From Corydoras sp. C115 (lineage: Eukaryota; Chordata; Actinopteri; Siluriformes; Callichthyidae): a stretch of 64,000 nucleotides of DNA. The DNA lies in assembly GCA_019802505.1 (NCBI GenBank), contig JAFMOC010000011.1:3881001-3945000 (forward strand). Direction: 5' to 3'. Of the stretch, positions 1 to 30,052 are shown piece after piece. The position numbers and the translations under genes are program-made. Below the pieces are notes generated by a model that was not told where the DNA came from, did not search any database, and saw only the letters and a list, made by a program, of their open reading frames with translations. Position 1 is the first letter of the stretch, and each line of letters begins with the position of its first letter.

Positions 1-325
1 CATTATCTCCCTCTTTATTCTCTATTAGGGTCGCGATGGGGTTCCCCATGCCCATCCAGGGGAGAACGTCTCAGGTGCTGGGCAGATACACCCAGGACAG
101 GGTGCCAATCCATCGCTGGACACACACTCACTCACACGCACACTCTATATGGGGCAATTTTTGAGAAAATTGACTTGATCCATGTTTTTGGACTGTGGGA
201 GGAAACCGGAGAACCCGGAGGAAACCCACGCGGACACGGGGAGAACATGGAAACTCCACCAGATGGGGATTCGAACCGGGAATCCCTAGCGCTGAGAGGC
301 GAACGTGCTAACCACTAATCCAGTG
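1..325 (-). repeat. tRNA-headed SINE (family A), nearly full length
   Basis: Reverse copy of the window's dominant repeat, cut by the window edge at its 3' tail. On the minus strand the family begins with a tRNA-like head (A-box-like TGGCTTAGTGG, B box GGTTCGAATCC). It then runs through a conserved body (GTTCTCCCCGTGTCC, GATGGATTGGCGCCCTG, CCCCTGGATGGGCATGG) and ends GATAAAGCGG-AGATAATG plus a (GAAT)n or (GGAT)n tail. Full length is about 340 bp. Confidence 0.85.
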
Positions 326-1620
326 CTTTATATATAACATTAAATAATAAGAAGCAGATTAATAATAATCAGACAGATTGGGTTTCCGCAGTGGGATGGG
401 AGACATCTGTTCAGTGGATCAGTGGATCAGTTGAGTCCTGGCTTTATTAAGCCTGAATCAGTGAGCGTGAACTTTTCCACTCAACTCCTATTACCTTCCA
501 GGAGGCATTTTCAACACAACTGTCTGATGAGCTGCCATTAGAACGACGTGAATAACAGCCTTCTGTTCATTAAATAGCTGATTCCCTACAGAGGAACACC
601 ATCAGCATCTGTAATGGAGGGATATCAGAGTTAATGACATCAGAAAAGAACAGTACACTCACTCTGTTATGTCATCAGAGGCTGAGGAACCATTGTAGAC
701 CCATTGTGTAAGTCCTTAATTCATTAGTAACACACACACAACACACACACACACACAACACACACACACGTTCAATACATACTGTTCATTCGTGACATTA
801 TTGAGAATAATTCTATCGATGTGTGATACACATTATTTGAAATCAAAAACTACAGATTAATATAAACATTGAGTCGATTCCTGATGAGCACTAACATTTG
901 CGCATGTTTTTTTATTTTTTTTATTTTTTTATGAATTGCGCCCTGTAATTTGGCCACTAGATGGCAGCATTTGATAGAGAAACTGGAAACCTGTTACTAA
1001 GCGATCACTGTTGAGTTTTAAAAGCAGATTAGATTATAATGCAAGATCAGTTTTTCAACATTCATTCATTCATTATCTCGTCTCGGGGCGCTGGGCAGAT
1101 ATATATATAAATAAATACATAAATGAATATATAAAATGAGTTTTAGTTAGGCTTACCAACATTATATAGCAGCATATAATGCCTTCTCATCTGTTCCAGC
1201 TCATTTGTCTTACCCTTCCTCTTTCTCCCTCATACTCAGAACAAAGTAAAATAACATTTAAGATAATAAATTGGTATGTAGGGGAAATATATATTTTTTA
1301 ATAAGTCAGAAGAAACTGATAGGATTTAAGACTGCATTGTGTTTTTGTTCTCCATACAGATGTGTTATCATTTGGTTCAGAAGCGTAAAGCGTACACACA
1401 CAAGAAGTATAAATAAAAGAATTGAGTCAGGAGAAATACACTGGGGGTGTTTAAACATTAGTTATATTTTAGTATGTTGCTCATTCTAATTAAACCGATT
1501 GAGGGTGAGGTGCTGCAAGTAACATTTACCCAGCTAAGGAAAACCATGCGAACTTGCACAGATCTGCGGGATTTGAACCCAGAACCTTCTTCCTGATGTG
1601 GAAGCACTACAAAAATCAAT
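326..1620. other. Intergenic DNA downstream of eno1, no gene seen
   Basis: AT-rich DNA with an (AC)n tract at about 729-769, short T-rich and (TA)n runs, and no coding exon with recognisable protein similarity. The small open frames at 1271-1946 have no coding signal. Confidence 0.6.
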
Positions 1621-1624
1621 ACAG

Positions 1625-2016
1625 ACTGAATTTCCATTTGAGAATAGTTTTATTTGTAGTTATGCCACGCCTTTTAGTAGTACTACAGCTTTTCACCAGC
1701 AACACAATGCACAGATGGAACATTAAATGCTGTGCGGCACACTGAATAATTCAGCTCTACATGAACACGCGGGACAAAAACAAAAACACACACCTCACAC
1801 AATACAGACAATTAAAGGACCAGTGCTGTTTGGGTTCTAAAGCATGGAGGTGTACCAGCAGGCACAGAAAGAGGATTTTGCGCCATACGAATTTGGACCT
1901 TGGGTTTCAATGCCGTTCCTGTATTTCCACTCTGGAGCTACACTGACGTTAGCGTGGCTTTAGAAGCAGGAGTGTGACTACAGTGAAGAAACAAAGGCCC
2001 ATAGCTGGCCCGCTTC
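1625..2016 (-). terminator. eno1: eno1 3' UTR and polyadenylation signal
   Basis: After the stop codon (2017-2019) the minus strand runs about 360 nt to a canonical AATAAA (plus-strand TTTATT at 1649-1654). Cleavage is expected about 10-30 nt beyond it. No competing reading frame is convincing. Confidence 0.6.
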
Positions 2017-20167
<18,151 letters not shown>

Positions 20168-21851
20168 CTTGCAGGATCTGCAAAGTAACAAATATGTTCA
20201 ATCAAATAACCACAGTAAGAAATCCACAATCCTAAGAAACAACAATGAACTTAAAACTGAATTGTTGACGTTTATCAGGCTGGAAGATGTTACAAAACCA
20301 CCTCTAGTTTTTAAAATTCAATAATTCAAAGTCAGACTATTATTACCCTCCCAAGGAGTAACAGTAACCATCTGTGAAGTCACAGAACAATCCAAGGTAA
20401 CTTTGAATCAACTAAAAGCCTCTCATATTGATTATTGTAGATGTTAGTGAGTTGGGGTCATGATTCCATTACATGTCCCAGTTTTGGCAAAGCTTTGGCT
20501 GTTGGACACACATAGCTTTAGCCTCATATTTCACTATAGAAAACTTCTAATGGAAGGAGAAGGTCACAATTAATTTAATGACTACAAAACACCCTGCCAC
20601 CACTGTGCTAGACAGTTGGCATGAGATGTCAGAATTTGCTTTTGCCAACAAATGTGACACTGTATTGTATAAGAGCTCTACTTTGGTCCTGCCTGTCTAA
20701 ATGGCATTATGCCAGAGATCGTTTGGTTTGTTCCAATGACACCCATTCTTCTGATGATTGAACAGACTGACCTTGGGGGGAGGACTTGATAAAACGTCTA
20801 CTCTGAGAAGATTGTGAACTCTCTATTCTGTTTTCCACCTGTGAATGAGTGCTCTCATTATGAAATGATGAATGATGGAACTTACAGTGTTAGGAAATTG
20901 CCTTGTAACACTTCCCAGATTGATGGGCAGCAACAAATATTGCTTCTCTGATATCATTGCTCATGTTTCTCCATGGCACACCTTATTGTCCTAAACCAAC
21001 AAAGGATGCCAATACGTATTGTACAGAGGCTACCTGCTGATTAATAAATGAAAGGCTGAAGATTAGCACAACTTGATCGCCTTCATCTCTTGATCTCTTT
21101 CATCCTCGGAGTACAGCAAGCTATTACTTAGTACTCCCCCTCACATCGCTTCTGCATTTTGGCTTCATCTTTGTTATATAACTATTGGCATGGTGTACAC
21201 AAAATAATACAATTAAAAAGGTCGTAATTTTTTCCCCCATGAGTGTACATAAAGTCTTTGAAACTGATAAATATTCATTGCAGTTACAATTACTTTAATC
21301 CCTGCATTTAAATCAAGGAAGTATATACAAACCTCCTGTTTAAGCAAAATAAACCTTAGACATCACTTGAAAACTTGGCAGATTTTGCATTTAGCCAAAT
21401 TATAAATTACTTCCTTCAATTTTTAAAAGTGCTTTTCTAAAATGGAACAGTTAGAGAAAAAAAATGGTTACAATTTTATCAGTATCTAGATGCTCTTCCT
21501 GCACAGCCAGTTAACTGGTAAAAGAAATGTTTAAATATGAAACATCAAAGCACTATGAATTTATTATGAATTTATTTGTAGTATTGATTTCAAAATAAGA
21601 TCAAATAAATGCCTGCTTAAACATACACACCTACCTCTTCCTACTCTTGTGAATGAATGACTTCTAATTTTACAAAGCACTGCTAGAAACTGAATCACTA
21701 AACTTTCCCCAGTGTTACTCAGTCTTAGCAGGGTGGTGCTTAAGGCAGATTTCAGAGAAACAGCTCAAACAGCGAATACAAATGCAATAAAATTAATCTT
21801 TAGGCAAGTTCTTTATATTATTTTAAATAAAATACAAATTACAATACAGCA

Positions 21852-21854
<3 letters not shown>

Positions 21855-21929
<75 letters not shown>

Positions 21930-21930
21930 A
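21855..21930 (+). repeat. (TA)n-(CA)n microsatellite
   Basis: About 30 TA units then ACACACACAC in eno1 intron 1. The rest of intron 1 (20178-23334) shows no gene or named repeat; an A/G homopolymer junction lies at 22431-22453. Confidence 0.93.
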
Positions 21931-23334
21931 CATTTAAAGCTTTACTACAAAAAAGATTATTAATAGCCCCAAACTTTTTATAAGTAATACTTATTTGTTA
22001 ACTCATTAAATAATCATTCCTTGCCCTCCAAGGTTGTCAATGGCACTTGCTATGTTTCATATCAAAATATATAATGTGAGCATAAATATGTGGAATCTTG
22101 TGATCATAGGGGTCAGTGGAAATTTCCTATAAGTCACAAAAATGCAAGCTGAGAAAACAGACAGGGTTTAGACAGACAGCAGCACATGAGTCTTCTAAAT
22201 GAATCAGCACAGTTAGCTCTACAACCTGTAGAATTAAATTTCAAACACAAGATCACACGTTTTCATTTCTTTTAATTCACACATGACATTTCTTTTAATT
22301 GCCCCCCCAAAAATGGAGGTATCTGTTAAATTCATAAATTCAAAAGCAGCTCAGTCAGATGATGGTTAAAGCCAGGTGCAATGCAGCAGAGGTTACAAAT
22401 ATGTAGGGAGTGAGGAGTCCCCCACCACCCAAAAAAAAAAAGGGGGGGGGGGGCAGTTTTAGCATAGAAACAATTCGATCTATAATGATGATTTTAAAGC
22501 ACTTACATTGAGTATCAAATATTAGAAGAATATTATAAATGCTAGTCGATTACAGAGAGCCTTTAAAGCACTCAATTCATGCCATATAAGTATTAATCCT
22601 CTACAATCTCCCAATTAAGGGTTTGCTTGTTTTTTGGGTCTCATGTTGTGATAGATTTAAATAAACAGACATTGTTACGCAACAAGTGAAGGTCGGAAAA
22701 TCTGTGCAGCGCAGTGATCGATTATTCGCCTACGTGCCAGACAGCACACTGCCATACTAAGTAGTATGCAAGCTTAGTGCCAACTAAATTATATACTATA
22801 ATCACTGTAGGCATATACTACATGTACTATAATCATTGGGCACACGCTTTAAAAGCATAATTCACGCAATGAAACATTAAAAATACAAAGTCTTGACATT
22901 CTCAGCCACATCTATTCAGATAAGGAGTGGGATTTATGTATGTTTTTAACTCCTGTGGGATTTAATTAAACGCGAATTGTCAAAAATCACTCACTGAACG
23001 TCACACGACGCCGCACGCCATTCACTCAGACAGCGAGCATAAAGCTGCGACTCCAAACGACAGGTCGCCCTTAAAATAGTCGCCGTCATGTCGTACAGAA
23101 TTACACCAGTAACGCCGCCTCGCACACAAAAAATCACTTTTAAATCCAATAAACTAATAAACCATTAGACTGCTCTCGTCCTGATGAACCTGTTAGCTTG
23201 CTAGCGTCTCCTGACATTTCACCAAGGTCAACGGTGACAAGCCGACTTTCACATTCATATCAACATCGTCCGTCTTTGCTATTTTCTCAACATTAACAGC
23301 GATATAAACACGATATCGTTCAAATTGCGCTCAC

Positions 23335-23400
23335 CTTGCCTAGCTGTGTGCAAGGACAGCTGTCGCCTCAGAGTACGAGCTGAGAAGGCGGAGGTTTTTG
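23335..23400 (-). promoter_or_regulatory. eno1: eno1 non-coding first exon and core promoter area
   Basis: On the minus strand the stretch ends in CAAG followed by a gtgagc donor at 23329-23334. It is the right distance and orientation to be the 5' UTR exon spliced to the acceptor at 20178-20179, just 10 nt before the ATG. The flanks are CpG-richer than the surrounding DNA (about 22980-23440), and a pyrimidine-rich CCGCCTTCTCAGC start area is present. I see no TATA box. The exact start site and the upper edge of the exon are inferred. Confidence 0.6.
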
Positions 23401-23504
23401 GCTGAGGCCGAGAGTCGACTCCTAAAAGATCCGATTCATTCTAGAAGTTGACTCGATCTTATTGAGACGTCATTTGAGACAGTGGTGCAAAATAAAATAG
23501 CCAC

Positions 23505-25610
23505 TCGTTTAAACATTTTTAAAGTTTTAATCAAGTAAGCAGATGTTTTAAGATGCAGGTCTAATTTTTAAACATTTTAAAAGATTTTACCAAGTAAGCA
23601 GATGTTTTGCAGATGCAGGTCTGATTTTTAAACAATTTTAAAGTTTTTATCAAGTAAGCAGATATTTTAAGATGCAGGTCTAATTTTTAAACATTTTAAA
23701 AGTTTTTACCAAGTAAGCAAATGTTTTGCAGATGCAGGTCTAATTTCTTAAACATTTTTAAAGTTTTAATCAAGTAAGCAGATGTTTTGCAGATGCAGGT
23801 CTAATTTTTAAGCATTTTTAAAGTTTTTATCAAGCAAGCAAATGTTTTAAGATGCAGGTCTAATTTTTAAACAATTTTAAAGTTTTTACCAAGTAAGCAG
23901 ATGTTTTGCAGATGCAGGTCTAATTTTTAAACATTTTTAAAGTTTTTATCAAGCAAGCAAATGTTTTAAGATGCAGGTCTAATTTTTAAACAATTTTAAA
24001 GTTTTTACCAAGTAAGCAGATGTTTTGCAGATGCAGGTCTAATTTTTAAACAATTTTAAAGTTTTTATCAAGCAAGCAAATGTTTTAAGATGCAGGTCTA
24101 ATTTTTAAACAATTTTAAAGTTTTTGTCAAGCCAGCAGATGTTTTGCAGATGCAGGTCTGATTTTAAACAATTTTAAAGATTTTACCAAGTAAGCAGATG
24201 TTTTAAGATGCAGGTCTAATTTTTAAACATTCTAAAAGATTTTACCAAGTAAGCAGATGTTTTAAGATGCAGGTCTAATTTTTAAACATTCTAAAATATT
24301 TTACCAAGTAAGCAGATGTTTTAAGATGCAGGTCTAATTTTTAAACATTCTAAAATATTTTACCAAGTAAGCAGATGTTTTAAGATGCAGGTCTAATTTT
24401 TAAACAATTTTAAAGTTTTTATCAAGCAAGCAGATGTTTTGCAGATGCAGGTCTAATTTTTAAGCATTTTTAAAGTTTTTATCAAGCAAGCAAATGTTTT
24501 AAGATGCAGGTCTAATTTTTAAACAATTTTAAAGATTTTACCAAGTAAGCAGATGTTTTGTAGATGCAGGTCTAATTTTTAAACATTTTTAAAGTTTTTA
24601 TCAAGCCAGCAGATGTTTTGTAGATGCAGGTCTAATTTTTAAACATTCTAAAAGTTTTTACCAAGTAAGCAGATGTTTTAAGATGCAGGTCTGATTTTTA
24701 AACAATTTTAAAGTTTTTATCAAGTAAGCAGATATTTTGTAGATGCAGGTATAATTTTTAAACATTTTAAAAGATTTTACCAAGTAAGCAGATGTTTTGC
24801 AGATGCAGGTCTGATTTTTAAACAATTTTAAAGTTTTTATCAAGTAAGCAGATATTTTAAGATGCAGGTCTAATTTTTAAACATTTTAAAAGTTTTTACC
24901 AAGTAAGCAAATGTTTTGCAGATGCAGGTCTAATTTCTTAAACATTTTTAAAGTTTTAATCAAGTAAGCAGATGTTTTGCAGATGCAGGTCTAATTTTTA
25001 AGCATTTTTAAAGTTTTTATCAAGCAAGCAAATGTTTTAAGATGCAGGTCTAATTTTTAAACAATTTTAAAGTTTTTACCAAGTAAGCAGATGTTTTGCA
25101 GATGCAGGTCTAATTATTAAACAATTTTAAAGTTTTTACCAAGTAAGCAGATGTTTTGCAGATGCAGGTCTAATTTTTAAACAATTTTAAAGTTTTTATC
25201 AAGCAAGCAAATGTTTTAAGATGCAGGTCTAATTTTTAAACAATTTTAAAGTTTTTGTCAAGCCAGCAGATGTTTTGTAGATGCAGGTCTAATTTTTAAA
25301 CAATTTTAAAGTTTTTATCAAGTAAGCAGATGTTTTGCAGATGCAGGTCTGATTTTAAACAATTTTAAAGATTTTACCAAGTAAGCAGATGTTTTAAGAT
25401 GCAGGTCTAATTTTTAAACATTTTAAAAGTTTTTACCAAGTAAGCAGATGTTTTAAGATGCAGGTCTAATTTTTAAACATTTTAAAAGTTTTTACCAAGT
25501 AAGCAGATGTTTTGCAGATGCAGGTCTAATTTTTAAACAATTTTAAAGTTTTAATCAAGCAAGCAGATGTTTTGCAGATGGAGGTCTAATTTTTAAGGTT
25601 TTGCATGGGT
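23505..25610. repeat. 59-60 bp minisatellite, about 35 tandem units
   Basis: Each unit reads like CAAGTAAGCAGATG, TTTTGCAGATGCAGGTC, TAATTTTTAAACATTTTAAAG and so on. Unit variants differ by TTTTGCAGATG (60 bp) versus TTTTAAGATG (59 bp), AAGTAAGCA versus AAGCAAGCA or AAGCCAGCA, and ATTTTAAAAG versus ATTCTAAAAT. Blocks of the same variant recur, showing spread by local duplication. The array starts about 100 bp upstream of eno1 exon 1. Small open frames across it are artefacts. Confidence 0.95.
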
Positions 25611-25759
25611 CACTATTGACACGTCGTTTGAGACAGTGGTCCAAAATAAAATAGCCACTCATTTAAACATTTTAAAAGTTTTTACCAAGTAAGCAGATGT
25701 TTTGCAGATGCAGGTCTAATTTTTAAGCATGGGTCACTATTGAGACGTCATTTGAGACA

Positions 25760-26110
25760 TTCATTCATTCATTCATTATCTCCCGCTTTATCCTCTATTA
25801 GGGTCGCGGTGGGGTTCCCCATGCCCATCCAGGGGAGAACGTCTCGGGCGCTGGGCAGATAGACCCAGGACAGGGCGCCAATCCATCGCTGGGCACACAC
25901 TCACTCACACACACACACTTTATATGGGGCATTTTTGAGAATTCAATTGACTTGATCCATGTTTTTGGACTGTGGGAGGAAATCGGAGAACCCGGAGAAA
26001 ACCCACGCAGACACGGGGAGAACATGGAAACTCCACCCAGATGGGGATTCGAACCGGGAATCCCTAGCGCTGAGAGGCAAACGTGCTAACCACTAAGCCA
26101 CCATGCCGCC
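25760..26110 (-). repeat. SINE A, full length, inside the minisatellite
   Basis: Flanked by GTCATTTGAGACA at 25747-25759 and 26111-26123, a 13-bp target duplication within the repeated flank segment. Confidence 0.9.
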
Positions 26111-26493
26111 GTCATTTGAGACAGTGGTGCAAAATAAAATAGCCACTCGTTTAAACATTTTTAAAGTTTTTATCAAGCCAGCAGATATTTTGCAGATGCA
26201 GGTCTAATTTTTAAACATTTTTAAAGTTTTTATCAAGCAAGCAGATATTTTGCAGATGCAGGTCTGATTTTAAACAATTTTAAAGGTTTTATCAAGCAAA
26301 CATGTTTTGCAGATGCAGGTCTAATTTTTAAGGTTTTGCATGGGTCACTATTGAGACGTCATTTGAGACAGTGGTGCAAAATAAAATAGCCACTCATTTA
26401 AACATTTTTAAAGTTTTAATCAAGTAAGCAGATATTTTCCAGATGCAGGTCTAATTTTTAAGCATGGGTCACTATTAAGACGTCATTTGAGAC

Positions 26494-26848
26494 ATTCATT
26501 AATTCATTCATTATCTTCCGCTTTATCCTATATTAGGGTCGTGGTGGGGTTCCCCATGCCCATCCAGGGGAGAACAGCTCGGGTGCTGGGCAGATAGACC
26601 CAGGACAGGGCGCCAATCCATCGCTGGGCACACACTCACTCACACAGACACACTCTATATAGGGCAATTTTGAGAATTCAATTGACTTGATCCATGTTTT
26701 TGGACTGTGGGAGGAAACCGGAGAACCCGGAGAAAACCCACGCAGACACGGGGAGAACATGGAAACTCCACCCAGATGGGGATTCGAACTGGGAATCCCT
26801 AGCACTGAGAAGCGAACGTGCTAACCACTAAGCCACTGTGCCCACACA
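26494..26848 (-). repeat. SINE A, full length, second insertion at the equivalent site
   Basis: The left flank is again CGTCATTTGAGACA. The right junction is altered (CACACACAGTGCACAGTGG), so no clean duplication remains. Confidence 0.87.
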
Positions 26849-26984
26849 CAGTGCACAGTGGTCCAAAATAAAATAGCCACTTGTTAAGAGCATTTTCAAA
26901 GTTTTAAACTTCAGCTCATGCTGTTAGTTCAAGCAAGCAGATGTTTTGCAGATGCAGGTCTAATTTTTAAGCTATTGCATGGGT

Positions 26985-27430
26985 TTACACCCCTATGACT
27001 GAATGAGTTACATACAACAGAAGAACAACAGAGGCAGAACAACCAGAGAACCACCAGAAGCAATATAGACGTAGTAAATTTGGGAAGATGGTTCTTGCAT
27101 TCAACCACCCAGTTTTGGAACAGTATACCTTTTACTATTCGTGGAAGTTCAATTTACAAACCCTTTAAATATAAACTTAAGATATGGCTAAAAATGAACC
27201 AAACCTGTAAACATAGTTAACCACATCTTGTTCTCTTTCTTTATGATATAATTATATATTGCGTAATATGTGTTTGGTTGCGTGTGTCATAACCTGCCCA
27301 AGGACCACAGATGAAAATGAACTATTTAGCTAACTCTGGCATGTTTACAATGAAATGTAAGTTAAAATGTTGATTAATGTGCATGGACCCTGACAAATTA
27401 ATAAATAAATAAATAAATAAATAAATAAAT
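26985..27430 (+). mobile_element. Rex1-like LINE, 3' end
   Basis: The plus strand encodes the last residues of a non-LTR ORF2 (WNSIPFTIRGSSIYKPFKYK region, then LKIWLKMNQTC and a stop at about 27220). A 3' UTR follows with CCTGCCCAAGGACCACAGATG, GGCTAACTCTGG-like wording (GCTAACTCTGGCATGTTTAC) and a (AATA)n tail. This arrangement is typical of teleost Rex1/Babar elements. Strongly 5'-truncated. Confidence 0.7.
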
Positions 27431-27764
27431 CCATCCATTATCTTCAGCTTTATCTTCTACTGGGGGGGGGGGGGGGTCCCCATGCCCATCCAGGGGAGAA
27501 CGTTTCGGGCACTGGGCAGATACACCCAGGACAGGGCGCCAATTTATCGCTGGGCACACACTCACTCACACAGAGACGCAAACACACTCTATATGGGGCA
27601 ATTTGGAGAATGCAATTGACCTTGATCCATGTATTTTTGGAGTGTGGGTGAACACCCACGAGGACACCGGGAGAACATGGAAACTCCACCCAGATTAGGA
27701 TTCGAACCGGGAATCGCTAGCGCTGAGAGGCGAACGTTCTAACCACTAAGCCACCATGCCACCC
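27431..27764 (-). repeat. SINE A in the AATA tail of the Rex1-like element
   Basis: Reverse copy sitting between two (AATA)n stretches; contains an internal G14 run. Confidence 0.87.
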
Positions 27765-27939
27765 TAATAAATCAATAAATAAATTAACTAATAAATAAGT
27801 GCTATGTTCTTTGTTTCTTAAATAATGTTTACAATGTTAATTTTTAAAGCAATGCAGTTTTTCAAGTATTAATTTATTAAATGAGTAATAAATAAACAAA
27901 TAAATAAACAAATAAATAAACAAACAAACAAATAAATAA

Positions 27940-28291
27940 GGCGGCACGGTGGCTTAGTGGTTTAGCACGTTCTCTCAGCACTAGGGATTCCCGGTTCGAA
28001 TCCCCATCTGGGTGGAGTTTCCATGTTCTCCCCGTGTCCGCGTGGGTTTCCTCTGGGTTCTCCGGTTTCCTCCCACAGTCCAAAAACATGGATCAAGTCA
28101 ATTGAATTCTTCAAATTGCCCCATATAGAGTGTGTCTGTGTGAGTGAGTGTGTGCCCAGCGATGGATTGGCGCCCTGTTCTGGGTCTATCTGCCCAGCGC
28201 CCGAGATGTTCTCCCCTGGATGGGCATGGGGAACCCCACCGCGACCCTAATAGAGGATAAAAGCGGGAGATAATGAATGAATGAATGAATA
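27940..28291 (+). repeat. SINE A, full length
   Basis: Forward copy inserted in AAATAAAC-type simple repeat, with (GAAT)n tail. Confidence 0.88.
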
Positions 28292-28310
28292 AATAAATAA
28301 ATAAGTAAGT

Positions 28311-28638
28311 GCGGGCGGCCCGGTGTTTAGCATGTTCCCCTCTCAGCGCTCGGAATTCCTGGTTCGAATCCTCATCTGGGTGGAGTTTCCATGTTCTCCC
28401 CGTGTCCACGTGGGTTTTCTCCGGGTTCTCCGGTTTCCCCCGACAGTCCAAAAACAAGTCAATTGAGTTCTCCAAATTGCCCCATATAAAGTGTGTCTGT
28501 ATGAGTGAGTGTGTGCCCAGCGATGGATTGGTGCCCTGTCCTGGGTGTATCTGCCCAGCACCCGAAATGTTCTCCCATGGATGGGCATGAGAAACCCCTC
28601 CCCCCCCCAGGATAAACCTGAAGATAATGGATGGATAA
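28311..28638 (+). repeat. SINE A, nearly full length
   Basis: Forward copy about 20 bp after the previous one. The flanks 27795-27880 and 28640-28740 resemble each other (AAATAATGT, TTACAATGTTAATT, TTAATTTATTAAATGA), so the pair sits in a local duplication. Confidence 0.85.
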
Positions 28639-28879
28639 AGAAGTGCCATGTACTTTTTTTCGCAAATAATGTCCTACTTACAATGTTAATTGTTAAAGCA
28701 ACGCTATTATTTATTGATTGATTAATTTATTAAATGAATGATATGCGTGTTCATCATTTTAACCACATGCACTCTTTATTTTACTTCTTTTTTTATTTCA
28801 TTATGAACTTTTTTTTATCAAGCCAGCATTAAATAGACTCGAAGAATCAGATTCACTGAGTCGAATCCACAATTAATAG

Positions 28880-29250
28880 AATCAAAGATCCTTACATGCG
28901 CGTGCCAGAGTCCTGCGAATCTGATTGGTCCCCGTGGCGTCACGCGCGCTCGTACATGAGAAAGCGCACGTTTCCTGCAGTCACGACTGCTACGCTTTTG
29001 GTTTTTAGTAGCTGAATGTTTACGAATAAAACCGAAAAAGCACGAAAAAAACGATTGCGGCTGCCGCGTAAAGTGTGTGATTAGAGGGTTGTTAGCAGAC
29101 AGAAATGATTTAGTCTGTTTGATGTGGGCGTTTCCGAGCAGCCTACGTGCCGAACATCAGCTCCAGTCGGCGGCGCTGAGTCAGCACATCCGCGGCTTTT
29201 ATTACTAATCTCTCTCAATGAAACGCCACAGTCCCACCAAATCATTATTA
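28880..29250. promoter_or_regulatory. CpG-rich island-like segment, possible promoter
   Basis: About 370 bp clearly richer in CG than its neighbours (TGGCGTCACGCGCGCTCG, GGCGGCGCTGAG, GCTGCCGCG) with an inverted CCAAT (GATTGG at 28921) and a CRE-like GCGTCACG. No coding exon is visible. It could be a distal or formerly adjacent part of the eno1 promoter region, or the start of an unannotated transcript. Confidence 0.4.
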
Positions 29251-29324
29251 TATACGCCTGACACTGTGGAAAACGTTTTAGGCTCCAGAGAATTTCCTAT
29301 CTAATAAAAAAAAAACCTGCATTT

Positions 29325-29515
29325 TTCCTCTACTAGGGTCACGTGGGGTGGGGGAGGGGGGAGGGGGGTGGGGGGTGTCTACATGCCCATTCAGGGGAGA
29401 ACGTTTTGGGCACCGGGCAGATACACTCAGAAAGGGCGCCAATCTATCACTGGGCACACACTCATTCTCACAGACAAAGACACACTATATGGGGCAATTT
29501 GGAGAATTCAATTGA
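29325..29515 (-). repeat. SINE A, truncated
   Basis: 3' half only, with a G-rich internal run. First member of the repeated cassette series that follows. Confidence 0.8.
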
Positions 29516-29633
29516 CCTTTAAGGTTTTCAAGTGACCTTGTGGTTTCATGCAGGTGGTAGAAGATATATCATGATATAACACATTCATTCATTCATTCAT
29601 TATTTTCTGCTTTATCCTAGATTAAGGTCGCGG

Positions 29634-29692
<59 letters not shown>

Positions 29693-30003
29693 GGGGGGGG
29701 GGCGTTTCGGGGGCGCTGGGCAGATACACCCTGAAAAGGGTGCCGATCTATCGCTGGGCACACACTCACACAGACACACACAAAAACTCTATAAGGGGCA
29801 ATTTGGAGAATTCATTTGACCTTTAAGGTTTTCAAGTGACCTTGTGGTTTCATGCAGGTGGTTCTGGTGTGCCCATGTTTACCAGCATGGTGTGCCCAGT
29901 GACACTGATAGGTCTAAGAAATGGAAAAAGAAGATATATCATGATATAACACATTCATTCATTCATTCATTATTTTCTGCTTTATCCTAGATTAAGGTCG
30001 CGG

Positions 30004-30052
<49 letters not shown>

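Larger units (their letters stand above)
25611..26930. repeat. Outer minisatellite area with repeated array-flank segments and two SINEs
   Basis: Single or few minisatellite units alternate with copies of the array's own left flank (GACGTCATTTGAGACAGTGG, AAAATAAAATAGCCACTC), seen at about 23467, 25625, 25745, 26111, 26355 and 26478. The block has therefore been duplicated together with its flank. Confidence 0.85.

Noticed and set aside
23505..25610. Regular repeats that could look like a CRISPR array
   Set aside because: Units are contiguous 59-60 bp copies without unique spacers, in a vertebrate genome; it is a minisatellite.
27877..28665. Recurring open frames with wording like SIIEFSKLPHIECVCVSECVP or HPGENVSGAGQIHPGQG
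   Set aside because: They recur in every SINE A copy, in several frames and on both strands; they are SINE translations and not a gene family.
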